The notes under the pieces were generated by a model. The model had not been told where the DNA came from. It saw only the letters and a list, made by a program, of their open reading frames with translations, and did no database searches. A DNA stretch of 11,916 bases from Wenzhouxiangella sp. (lineage in GTDB: Bacteria > Pseudomonadota > Gammaproteobacteria > Xanthomonadales > Wenzhouxiangellaceae), in NCBI GenBank assembly GCA_021767625.1, contig JAASTB010000037.1, positions 1 to 11,916 on the forward strand, written 5' to 3'. Below are positions 6,162 through 11,916 of the stretch, one piece after another. The number at the start of each line of letters is the position of its first letter. Position 1 is the stretch's first letter. The position numbers and the translations under genes were made by a program.

Positions 6162-8552
6162 TCAGGCGCTCGTGCCGGGCTCTCCGGCATGGCTGCCGGG
6201 ATCGCCGGAGTTGGCCAGGATCTCGCCGACCGGCCGCTCGTCGGCGGCGAGCACCGCCAGCAGCCACGCGGCGGCGTGAAATGCATCGGGCAGGCCGTGC
6301 CAGTCGTCGGCCCTGCAGACCGACCCGTCGGTGTGCAGGCCCAGTGCGGCGCCGCGGTCGCGAACGGCCTGCTGGACGGCCACCGCATCGCCGTCGGCGG
6401 CGATCACCTGGAACTCGGCCGCCGCGCCGGCGGTGAGCTGCGCGGCCAATGCTGCGTCGGCCGCGACGACGGGTTCTTCGGCCTGGTCGGCCAGGTCGCC
6501 GGCCAGCAGGGCGGCCAGGCGCGCCGGGTCCACGTCCTTGCCTTGCGGGGCGACGGCGCGCAGCCGGCCGCCGGTTCGGTCGAAGGCCAGGCCGAGGTCG
6601 GCGGCGAAGTTGTCGACGCAGAGCTTGAGGTCCTGGGCGCGCTCGTCGCTGTCGAAAGCGGCCACCTGGTCGGCGCGGGTCTCTGCGTCGGCGTTCAGTG
6701 GGATGACATCGACTTCCATCGATTCGAACAGTTGCGGCGCCAGCGCGCCATTGACGGCGTTGCCGCAGTCGAGCACCACGCGCAGCGGCCGTTGCAGGCG
6801 GTGATTGGCGGCCAGGTGCTCGTTGTAGGCGGCCTGCTCGTCGCCCCGGGCTCTCTCGCCGGCGCCGGTGGCGTATTCCTGGTTGCGGATGCGATCGAGC
6901 AGGTCGCGGCGCTCCTCGCGCCCGAGCCAGCGGCCGTCGAAGACGATCTGCACGCCGTTGACATCCTCGTCGCGCTCGCCGCCGGTGACCATCACGCCGC
7001 CCGCCTGCTGCATACGCATCGCCGCGAACCAGGCTACCGGCGCGGGCACGGCGCCCAGGTCGATCACGTCGACCCCGCTCACGCTCAGGCCCTGGCCGAG
7101 GCCTTCGACCAGCTCGGGGCCCGAGGCGCGGCCGTCGTGGCCGATGCAGATGCGGCGCAGGCCCTTCTCGGCCGCTTCGGAGCCGATGGCCTGGCCGAGA
7201 ATCACCATGTCGGAGACGGTCAGCTCCTTGTCGACCCGGCCGTAGAGCCCGTCGGGGCGGAAAAGCGAGGGGTCCACACCCTGGTAGGTGTCGAAGTCTT
7301 CCAGCAGCTCGTCGTCGGGGTCGCTGCCCGGCTCGGTAAACGGCAGGCCGGCGGCCGGCTGGGTGGCTTCCAGTTCCGAGTCCGCCCGCGCCAGTTCCTC
7401 GAGGTCGGCTTCGACATCGCCGCGCAGCCACTCGGGCAGGTCCGGCGACGGCGCCACCACGGTGGGCGGTTCGTCGTCTTCGGCATCGAATGCCGCGCGG
7501 GCCGGCGCAGGAGCCGGCTCGGGGTCGAGCACCATGGTCTTGCGCGCCTGGCGCGGCGGATTCCGGCGGGGCTTCGCGACTCGCTCGGGTTCGGGGGCGG
7601 CGGCCGACTCGGCTTCCTGCGTCCCGGCGTCGAGATAGCGCGCCAGGCGTGTGCGGCGGCGCAGCAGCAGACCGATCATCAGCACGATCACGCCCGAGCT
7701 GCCCAGGATGACGGCGTCGCGGTTGGCCAGCGGCGCCTGGACCACCGCCCGGCTCCACTGCAGCACCAGGCCACTGCCGGCGATGGGGATCTCGCGGATT
7801 CGCGCGGCGGTCGAACCGCCGGTGGCACCCAGCACGGTGTGGTTGCGGCTGCCGCGCTGGGCCAGCGCGAGGAAGTCCAGTGATTCGGCGGGTTCGAGCA
7901 GGCTGGTGATCACGCTGACCGTCTGGCGCAGCAGCAGCACGCCGCTGTTGCCCGGCAAGGTCTGTGCGAAGGCCAGGCTCTCGGACGGGGTGCCCGCCTG
8001 CAGCACGCGAATCTCGGCGCGCCCGTTGCGGATCGCTTCGATGACGACTTCGGTGGCCGCGAAGTCCAGGCCGGTGTCGTCGTTCACCGCGAAAGTGTCG
8101 ATCTCGCCGGGCAGCACGCGCGCGTCGAGAATGTTCACCACGCCGCGCTCGCGCAGTGCATAGCGCAGGGCGTCGCTGGTGGCCGCGCCGTTGGCCTTGG
8201 CCGAACGTGCGGCGTCGACCACGCTGGCGTCGCGCAGACTGGTCTGGATGTCCGAAAGCGCCTGTTCGATGCGGTCGGCCTGTTGCGAGGCTGCGCGATC
8301 GGAGCGCTCCAGCTCGAGTTGCGCGGTGAGGTTGAGATAAACCATCACGCCGCCGGAGGTCATGGCGAACAGCCCGACGGCGATGGCGATCAGGCTGCCC
8401 ATCCTCAGGATGTTGGCAACCGAGTCGCGAATCAGGAAGGATTGTTCCTTGTGCGGTTTGTTCACGGCGTCCCCGTCCCCCTTGGTCACCCCGGCCGCTT
8501 CGGCCGGGCGTGTCCGAAAAATGCGATGAATGTCACGGTCCGCAATCCCCAT
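6162..8552 (-). CDS. Membrane-anchored AlgC-family phosphohexomutase relative, predicted inactive
   Basis: The 796-residue protein has membrane helices at about 52-75 and 279-298, a periplasmic part of about 200 residues between them, an acidic Pro/Ala/Glu-rich linker (305-425), and an alpha-D-phosphohexomutase region from about 427. The first three AlgC domains can be followed (GHDGR 471-475, VVLDCGNAVNGALAPQL, ADLGLAFD), but the active site is gone. The phosphoserine loop TGSHNP reads TGGERD (523-528). The metal loop DGDGDR reads DRTGGR (658-663), losing two of three aspartates. The sugar motif GEMSGH is TDGSVC (741-746). YDIRG reads DGLYG. The C-terminal phosphate-binding domain is absent. 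Active AlgC proteins with a similar membrane N-terminus exist in gammaproteobacteria, so this looks like a repurposed relative. The start ATG has GAAAGGAG six bases upstream; a GTG at 8465 is an alternative. A sensor or scaffold role is inference. Confidence 0.85.
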   Translation of the reverse strand: MGIADRDIHRIFRTRPAEAAGVTKGDGDAVNKPHKEQSFLIRDSVANILRMGSLIAIAVGLFAMTSGGVMVYLNLTAQLELERSDRAASQQADRIEQALSDIQTSLRDASVVDAARSAKANGAATSDALRYALRERGVVNILDARVLPGEIDTFAVNDDTGLDFAATEVVIEAIRNGRAEIRVLQAGTPSESLAFAQTLPGNSGVLLLRQTVSVITSLLEPAESLDFLALAQRGSRNHTVLGATGGSTAARIREIPIAGSGLVLQWSRAVVQAPLANRDAVILGSSGVIVLMIGLLLRRRTRLARYLDAGTQEAESAAAPEPERVAKPRRNPPRQARKTMVLDPEPAPAPARAAFDAEDDEPPTVVAPSPDLPEWLRGDVEADLEELARADSELEATQPAAGLPFTEPGSDPDDELLEDFDTYQGVDPSLFRPDGLYGRVDKELTVSDMVILGQAIGSEAAEKGLRRICIGHDGRASGPELVEGLGQGLSVSGVDVIDLGAVPAPVAWFAAMRMQQAGGVMVTGGERDEDVNGVQIVFDGRWLGREERRDLLDRIRNQEYATGAGERARGDEQAAYNEHLAANHRLQRPLRVVLDCGNAVNGALAPQLFESMEVDVIPLNADAETRADQVAAFDSDERAQDLKLCVDNFAADLGLAFDRTGGRLRAVAPQGKDVDPARLAALLAGDLADQAEEPVVAADAALAAQLTAGAAAEFQVIAADGDAVAVQQAVRDRGAALGLHTDGSVCRADDWHGLPDAFHAAAWLLAVLAADERPVGEILANSGDPGSHAGEPGTSA
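8490..8508. repeat. Perfect 8-bp hairpin between two candidate starts of the AlgC-like gene
   Basis: CCCGGCCG and CGGCCGGG pair perfectly around a 3-base loop (CTT on plus, AAG in the minus-strand transcript). It lies in codons 15-21 if translation begins at 8552, but in the untranslated leader if it begins at the GTG at 8465. It is not followed by a T-run on the minus strand and does not look like a terminator. Confidence 0.5.
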
Positions 8553-8558
8553 TGCGAA

Positions 8559-8566
8559 CTCCTTTC
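8559..8566 (-). promoter_or_regulatory. Strong ribosome binding site of the AlgC-like gene
   Basis: Reads GAAAGGAG on the minus strand, six bases before the ATG at 8552. It is one of the best Shine-Dalgarno matches in the window and favours the 796-residue form over the GTG start at 8465, which has only a G-rich stretch before it. Confidence 0.65.
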
Positions 8567-8573
8567 AGGCCGC

Positions 8574-8602
8574 ATTATGCCAGTGTCGCTGCCCGGGCTC
8601 TA
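8574..8602 (-). promoter_or_regulatory. Possible promoter of the AlgC-like gene
   Basis: On the minus strand a good -10 element CATAAT (8579-8574) stands 17 bases from a weak -35-like TAGAGC (8602-8597). Transcription would begin close to 8567, just ahead of the ribosome binding site, giving a very short leader. The -10 also sits in the palindrome GCATTATGC (8572-8580). The -35 match is poor, so an activator or another sigma factor may be needed. Confidence 0.35.
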
Positions 8603-8631
8603 CTCCGGCGTTGGGCGCGAGAGGCCCGGGC
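8591..8631. repeat. Two GCCCGGGC palindromes 33 bp apart in the divergent promoter region
   Basis: The 8-bp palindrome GCCCGGGC occurs at 8591-8598 and again at 8624-8631. The start-to-start distance is 33 bp, about three helical turns, within the 185-base region between the AlgC-like and HMG-CoA reductase genes. A regulator could bind both on one face of the helix. In DNA this GC-rich the word is not rare, so chance is a real alternative. Confidence 0.25.
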
Positions 8632-8680
8632 ATCGCCTTCGGCCTTGATCTGAAGCAAGAGCGCCCCGGCGACATCGTCC

Positions 8681-8686
8681 TAAGAT
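8681..8686 (+). promoter_or_regulatory. Possible -10 element of the HMG-CoA reductase gene
   Basis: TAAGAT resembles TATAAT and lies 51 bases before the ATG at 8738, but no good -35 hexamer stands 16-18 bases upstream. A perfect TTGACA lies at 8691-8696, yet the sequence 17 bases after it (around 8714-8719) is GC-rich and unlike a -10. The promoter is therefore not settled. Confidence 0.25.
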
Positions 8687-8737
8687 CGCTTTGACACGAT
8701 CCGATGGGCGCCGCTGGACGGCGCGGGAGTGACCCGA

Positions 8738-10309
8738 ATGATGCGTTTTGTCCCCAAGGCCCTGCTCAAGCGGCTCTACAACCGCGCCAGCCTGCGCAAC
8801 ACCGAGGCCGGCGTGATCTTCTCGATCAAGAACCGGCTCAGCCCGGCGCGGCTCGAAGCCGTCGAGCAGGTGCGCATCGACGGCGAGGCCATCGCGCCCG
8901 AACACATCCTGATGTCGGTCGACGGCCGGCCGGGCGCGCCGCTTCCCGAACTGCTCTCCGGCGACGGGCTCGATTTTCCGCTGGGTACCCTGCTGGTGCT
9001 GGAACTGGCCGTCGACCGGCTTGCCGAGGGCGAGCACGAGATCGAACTGGCGTTTCGCGCCTCGCCGTTCGGCAAGCTGTCGGTGAAGGTGAGCGACCGC
9101 TTGCAGTCGGGCCAGCGCGCCCCGGACACGATTCCGCGCGATCCAGAGGACGACTACGGCGAGGCCATCATCCGGGCCCGGCAGGATTTCGTGAAGCAGC
9201 GAACCGGCGCCGACATCGAGCACATCACCCGCTACGCCTTCGACCCGAAGACCACGCGCGGCAACATCGAGCATTTCACCGGCGCCGCGCAGATTCCGTT
9301 GGGGCTTGCCGGCCCCTTGCTCATCCACGGCGAGCATGCCCAGGGCGAGTTCTACGTGCCGCTGGCGACCACCGAAGGCACGCTGGTGGCTTCCTACAAC
9401 CGCGGCATGCGCGTCATCCGCGAGTCCGGCGGGGTCAAGAGCACGGTGGTGGGCGACAACATGCAGCGCGCGCCGGTGTTCGGCTTCGAGGACGCGGCTG
9501 CCGCGCGGCGCTTTGCCGACTGGCTGAAAGAGCGAACGGAAACGCTGCGCGAGGTGTGCAGCGAATCCGACCGCTTCGTGTCGCTGAAGTACGTCGACTA
9601 CTACCTGGCCAGCCGTTTCTGCTACACGCGGTTCAACTTCATCACCGGCGACGCGGCCGGCATGAACATGGTCGGCAAGGCGACCTTCGCGGCGAGCAAC
9701 TGGATCCTGCAGAACTACACCGGCGACGAGGTCAAGGAGTTCTACCTCGAGTCCAACTTCGCCACCGACAAGAAGGCCTCGCAGATCAACTCGATGCGTA
9801 CCCGCGGTAAGCGCGTCACCGCCGAGTGCACGGTCAAGCGCGAGGTGCTGCGCGACGTCATGGACGCCGATACCGAGCAGCTCTACACGCATTCGAAGAT
9901 CGCCAACATCGGCTCGATGCTCTCGGGCGCGAACAACAACGGCTGCCATGCGGCCAATGCCATCACGGCCATCTTCATCGCGACCGGCCAGGACGTGGCC
10001 AACGTGGCCGAGTCCTCGGCCGGCATCCTCTACACCGAGCTGACCGAAGACAAGGACCTCTACATCTCGATCACGCTGCCGTCGCTGATCGTCGGCACGA
10101 TCGGCGGCGGCACCGGCCTGGCCACGCAGTCCGAGAGCCTGGCGATCATGCAATGCCAGGGCCCGGACCGGGTGATGCGCTTCGCCGAGATCATTGCCGG
10201 CACGGTGCTCGCCGGCGAGATCTCGCTGGGCGCGGCCATCTCCTCGCTGGACTGGGTCTCCAGCCACGACCAGTACGGGCGCAACGATCCGACGAAGAAC
10301 GCCGGCTGA
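8738..10309 (+). CDS. Class I type hydroxymethylglutaryl-CoA reductase with extra N-terminal domain
   Basis: The enzyme reduces HMG-CoA to mevalonate with NAD(P)H, the committed step of the mevalonate route to isoprenoids. Of 523 residues, about 160-515 are the catalytic domain. Visible motifs are IPLGLAGPL (186-194), ATTEGTLVAS with E213, ITGDAAGMNM (302-311), FATDKK with K345, GQDVAN with D419, IGGGTGLATQ (455-464), and SSH with H510 near the end. These match the catalytic Glu, Lys, Asp and His of the class I (human-like) enzyme, so activity is expected. Residues 1-125 are extra: a basic start (KALLKRLYNRASLRN), then short strands resembling a beta-sandwich, perhaps DUF6379-like, a tentative call. 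It has no membrane anchor, unlike eukaryotic enzymes. GGGAG at 8725-8729 favours ATG 8738 over GTG 8729. No other mevalonate gene is near. Confidence 0.93.
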   Translation: MMRFVPKALLKRLYNRASLRNTEAGVIFSIKNRLSPARLEAVEQVRIDGEAIAPEHILMSVDGRPGAPLPELLSGDGLDFPLGTLLVLELAVDRLAEGEHEIELAFRASPFGKLSVKVSDRLQSGQRAPDTIPRDPEDDYGEAIIRARQDFVKQRTGADIEHITRYAFDPKTTRGNIEHFTGAAQIPLGLAGPLLIHGEHAQGEFYVPLATTEGTLVASYNRGMRVIRESGGVKSTVVGDNMQRAPVFGFEDAAAARRFADWLKERTETLREVCSESDRFVSLKYVDYYLASRFCYTRFNFITGDAAGMNMVGKATFAASNWILQNYTGDEVKEFYLESNFATDKKASQINSMRTRGKRVTAECTVKREVLRDVMDADTEQLYTHSKIANIGSMLSGANNNGCHAANAITAIFIATGQDVANVAESSAGILYTELTEDKDLYISITLPSLIVGTIGGGTGLATQSESLAIMQCQGPDRVMRFAEIIAGTVLAGEISLGAAISSLDWVSSHDQYGRNDPTKNAG

Positions 10310-10329
10310 TCGATTCGCTCTCTATCAGC
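10305..10329. repeat. Inverted repeat at the junction of two convergent genes
   Basis: GCTGAT (10305-10310) and ATCAGC (10324-10329) form a perfect 6-bp stem around a 13-base loop. It spans the stop codons of the HMG-CoA reductase gene and the convergent membrane-protein gene. It could slow transcription in both directions, but there is no T-run after either arm, so it is at best a weak terminator. Confidence 0.25.
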
Positions 10330-10903
10330 GATCGGCGCCGACGGTCTCCTCGAGGTGCCGGGTGATGACGTCGATGTCATGCTCGGACCACTGCCATGAC
10401 TTCCTGATCAACAGGGTGCCGCCGACGATCAGCGCTGCGCACATCAGGGGAATGGAAAGCGGCATCGATTCGTCGATGCCCATCTGCTCGTGGAAGACGG
10501 CCATGAGCAGCACATAGGCGGTGATCGCGAACACGCCGAACAGCCAGAAGGCCGTGAAAGCTTGTACGAAAGGGTGGATCTTGAACTCGCCTTCCAGATG
10601 CAGGGTATCGCCGCGCATGCGAAAGCCGGCGAAGAGCATGGGGCGCCAGGAGTTGGCCTTGTAGGTTCCCGGCCGCCCTTCCATCGGCTCGATGCAGTAG
10701 AGCTTGACCCCTTCGCGCGACACCCGGCCGCCGAGCCGGCTCTGCTCGAGCCTGGAGAACAGGGCCTTCCAACCGGGAACGACATCATCCGACAGCCGCT
10801 TGACCGCCTGCGTGCGCTGCATCGCCAGCGGCAGCTCGAAGGGCACCGAGGGGAAGTAGAAGCGATAGAGCCGGCGCAGGGGGTCGGGAACCGAGAATGG
10901 CAT
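10325..10903 (-). CDS. Uncharacterised membrane protein with two helices
   Basis: The 192-residue protein has a soluble N-terminal part, then hydrophobic helices at about 112-137 and 148-167, and a charged tail (SEHDIDVITRHLEETVG). The part before the membrane contains NSWRPMLFAGFRM, then HLEGEFKIHPFVQAF running into the first helix. I have an impression of similar hypothetical bacterial proteins in which a strand-rich domain leads into a two-helix hairpin, but I do not recognise a function. There is no signal peptide. The ATG at 10903 lacks a clear ribosome binding site, and an in-frame TGA ten codons upstream rules out a much longer form; M28 is a possible later start. It converges on the HMG-CoA reductase gene with 15 bases between, and is divergent from the dehydrogenase gene. 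Coding composition is normal for the window. Confidence 0.75.
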   Translation of the reverse strand: MPFSVPDPLRRLYRFYFPSVPFELPLAMQRTQAVKRLSDDVVPGWKALFSRLEQSRLGGRVSREGVKLYCIEPMEGRPGTYKANSWRPMLFAGFRMRGDTLHLEGEFKIHPFVQAFTAFWLFGVFAITAYVLLMAVFHEQMGIDESMPLSIPLMCAALIVGGTLLIRKSWQWSEHDIDVITRHLEETVGADR

Positions 10904-10969
10904 GGCGTTGTGCGGCTTGGCGTGCGCGCATCACCCTATCAGTCGCGCCGTCGGTCGGTACAGCCTTGA

Positions 10970-10984
10970 CGCGGGATTCCCGCG
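10970..10984. promoter_or_regulatory. Operator-like inverted repeat upstream of the dehydrogenase gene
   Basis: CGCGGG and CCCGCG form a perfect 6-bp inverted repeat around ATT, in the 139-base gap between divergent genes. It overlaps a -35-like TTGACG (10966-10971) on the plus strand, although no clear -10 follows 17 bases later. It could be a binding site for a dimeric repressor or a small hairpin in a leader RNA. Such GC-rich words are common in this DNA. Confidence 0.3.
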
Positions 10985-11042
10985 CCCTGTTCCACGATGC
11001 GGGCTTGCCAAAACGCGTTGTGACTGCGCAAAAGACAAGCCC

Positions 11043-11765
11043 ATGATCGAACCCAGGCAAGCCAAGACTTTTCCGGCCGAAGGCGCGGCCGTCGTCGTCG
11101 GCGCCAGCGGCGGCATCGGCGCGGCGCTGCGTGCCCAGCTCGAAACGCATTCGGACCGCTTGCGGGTCATCGGCCTGTCGCGACATGGCGACCCGCCGCT
11201 GGATGTGACCGACGAGGCCAGTATTCGCTCTGCCGCGGAGTGGATCGAGCGGGAGGTCGGCGAGGTACGGCTGGTGATCGACGCCACCGGATTTCTCCAC
11301 GACGAGGACTTCGGCCCGGAGAAGAGCTGGTCGCAGCTCGACCCGGACCACCTGGCGAAGGCATTCGCCGTCAACGCTTCGGGTCCCGCGTTGTTGATGA
11401 AGCACTTCCTGCCCCTGCTGCCGAAGAAGGGCAAGTCGGTCTTCGCCACCCTGTCGGCGCGCGTCGGTTCGATCGGCGACAACCGCCTGGGCGGCTGGTA
11501 CAGCTACCGCGCTTCGAAGGCGGCGCTCAACCAGTTCGTGCGCGCCGCGAGCATCGAGCTGCGCCGCAGGGCGAAAGACGCCGTTTGCGTCGCGCTGCAC
11601 CCGGGCACGGTCGATACCCGCCTTTCGGCCCCGTTCGGCAAGAAGGGCCTGGACGTGCGCGCTCCCGACGTGGCTGCGCGCGAGTTGCTGGCCGTGATCG
11701 CGGATCTCGAAGCCGGCGATTCCGGTGGGTTCTTCGACTACTCGGGCAAAACCGTTCCCTGGTAG
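11043..11765 (+). CDS. Short-chain dehydrogenase/reductase, C-factor (CsgA)-like
   Basis: This 240-residue NAD(P)-dependent oxidoreductase has a classical SDR layout. The cofactor loop GASGGIG is at 20-26 and DVTD at 54-57 packs near the adenine. The usual NNAG is DATG at 80-83. N111 of the catalytic tetrad lies in VNASGP, serine S138 in TLSARVGS, and Y155 and K159 in YSYRASK. HPGTVDT at 186-192 follows. Length, the SARVGSI segment and the DNRLGGWYSYRASK context resemble the C-factor/CsgA-like SDR group. The substrate cannot be read from sequence. The start is the ATG at 11043, 47 codons into a longer frame. The upstream part would be Cys/Arg-rich and overlap the divergent gene, so it is rejected. 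The ribosome binding site is weak (AAAAGACAAG). It converges with the partial gene at the window end, 22 bases away. Confidence 0.9.
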   Translation: MIEPRQAKTFPAEGAAVVVGASGGIGAALRAQLETHSDRLRVIGLSRHGDPPLDVTDEASIRSAAEWIEREVGEVRLVIDATGFLHDEDFGPEKSWSQLDPDHLAKAFAVNASGPALLMKHFLPLLPKKGKSVFATLSARVGSIGDNRLGGWYSYRASKAALNQFVRAASIELRRRAKDAVCVALHPGTVDTRLSAPFGKKGLDVRAPDVAARELLAVIADLEAGDSGGFFDYSGKTVPW

Positions 11766-11787
11766 CGTTCCCCAGCGCGATCTGCTT

Positions 11788-11916
11788 TCAGCGATCACCG
11801 GGGCAATGCCGTTCCGCCCTGTTTCGGATTGCTGCGAGATTGGAGTTGTCGGCAGGTCCGTGAAAGTGTTCCACGACCCGGCCCGTCGCATCGACGAGGT
11901 AGACGTTGGCCTCGCC
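11788..11916 (-). CDS. C-terminal end of a minus-strand gene (partial, cut by window edge)
   Basis: Reading inwards from the window edge, 42 codons run without interruption to a TGA at 11790-11788. The product begins GEANVYLVDATGRVVEHFHG and ends RHCPGDR. A strand of the type VYLVDATGRVV followed by a helix is common at the C-terminus of thioredoxin-like and redoxin proteins (peroxiredoxin and SCO families), where a strand of similar pattern closes the fold. That is only a resemblance in a short piece; no active-site cysteines are visible. The longer frame on this strand across 10785-11891 is an antisense shadow of the dehydrogenase gene and is a different frame. The tail faces the dehydrogenase gene with 22 bases between stop codons. 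Confidence 0.65.
   Translation of the reverse strand, partial: GEANVYLVDATGRVVEHFHGPADNSNLAAIRNRAERHCPGDR

Noticed and set aside
6162..6530. The AlgC-like gene as a pseudogene or frameshifted gene with its fourth domain in another frame
   Set aside because: After the stop at 6162 only about 80 bases remain before the kinase start, and they are AT-rich and non-coding. The frame is intact over 796 codons, so this looks like domain loss with the fold kept, not a frameshift.
6103..7758. Minus-strand open frame of 551 codons overlapping the AlgC-like gene in another frame
   Set aside because: The product is almost entirely Arg, Pro, Gly and Ala. It is a shifted-frame shadow of the AlgC-like gene, which shows clear family motifs.
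8600..10267. Open frame of 555 codons on the minus strand opposite the HMG-CoA reductase gene
   Set aside because: Its product is rich in Arg, Ala, Gly, Val and His without domain motifs, as expected for an antisense frame of GC-rich coding DNA. The plus-strand frame has full catalytic motifs.
10785..11891. Minus-strand open frame of 368 codons spanning the dehydrogenase gene
   Set aside because: It is antisense to the SDR motifs and overlaps the start of the membrane-protein gene. The true minus-strand tail at 11788-11916 is in a different frame.

Overview
The window is GC-rich (roughly two thirds G+C by eye, not computed), densely packed DNA from a bacterium. The best guess is a gammaproteobacterium of the Xanthomonadales/Chromatiales type (for example a Wenzhouxiangella relative). 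This rests on the mix of a stand-alone Smr protein, a RIO-type kinase, DUF4442 and MBL-fold proteins, and a long AlgC-family protein with a membrane N-terminus. It is an inference, not a database result. Eleven genes are supported: nine complete and two cut by the window ends. No rRNA, tRNA, CRISPR array, insertion sequence or phage gene is visible. No gap between genes reaches 300 bases; the largest is 185 bases, 8553-8737, between two divergent genes.

Layout. Positions 2-40 hold the tail of an upstream gene. A small Smr-domain gene (109-363, +) converges on a RIO-family kinase gene (412-1272, -). Next is a DUF4442 hot-dog-fold gene (1375-1860, -), divergent from an MBL-fold hydrolase (1974-2930, +); an inverted repeat lies between them. 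A minus-strand block follows. In transcription order it is a membrane-anchored AlgC-family phosphohexomutase relative (8552-6162), a soluble Ser/Thr kinase (6077-5166), and a 734-residue protein ending in a GGDEF-like fold without the GGDEF motif (5169-2965). Divergent from this block is a class I type HMG-CoA reductase with an unfamiliar N-terminal domain (8738-10309, +). It converges on a two-helix membrane protein (10325-10903, -), which is divergent from a short-chain dehydrogenase (11043-11765, +). The last 129 bases hold the C-terminus of a minus-strand gene (11788-11916).

How the genes may work together. The minus-strand block looks like a signalling cassette. The kinase and the GGDEF-like protein overlap by ATGA and are probably translationally coupled. 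The AlgC-like protein upstream has lost the phosphoserine loop, two of three metal-binding aspartates, the sugar-recognition motif and the fourth domain. It keeps two membrane helices around a periplasmic segment of about 200 residues, and a Thr-containing low-complexity linker. The most interesting reading is that an envelope sugar-phosphate enzyme was converted into a receptor or scaffold working with a kinase and a degenerate cyclase-fold partner. The HMG-CoA reductase keeps all its catalytic residues, but no other mevalonate-pathway gene is in the window.
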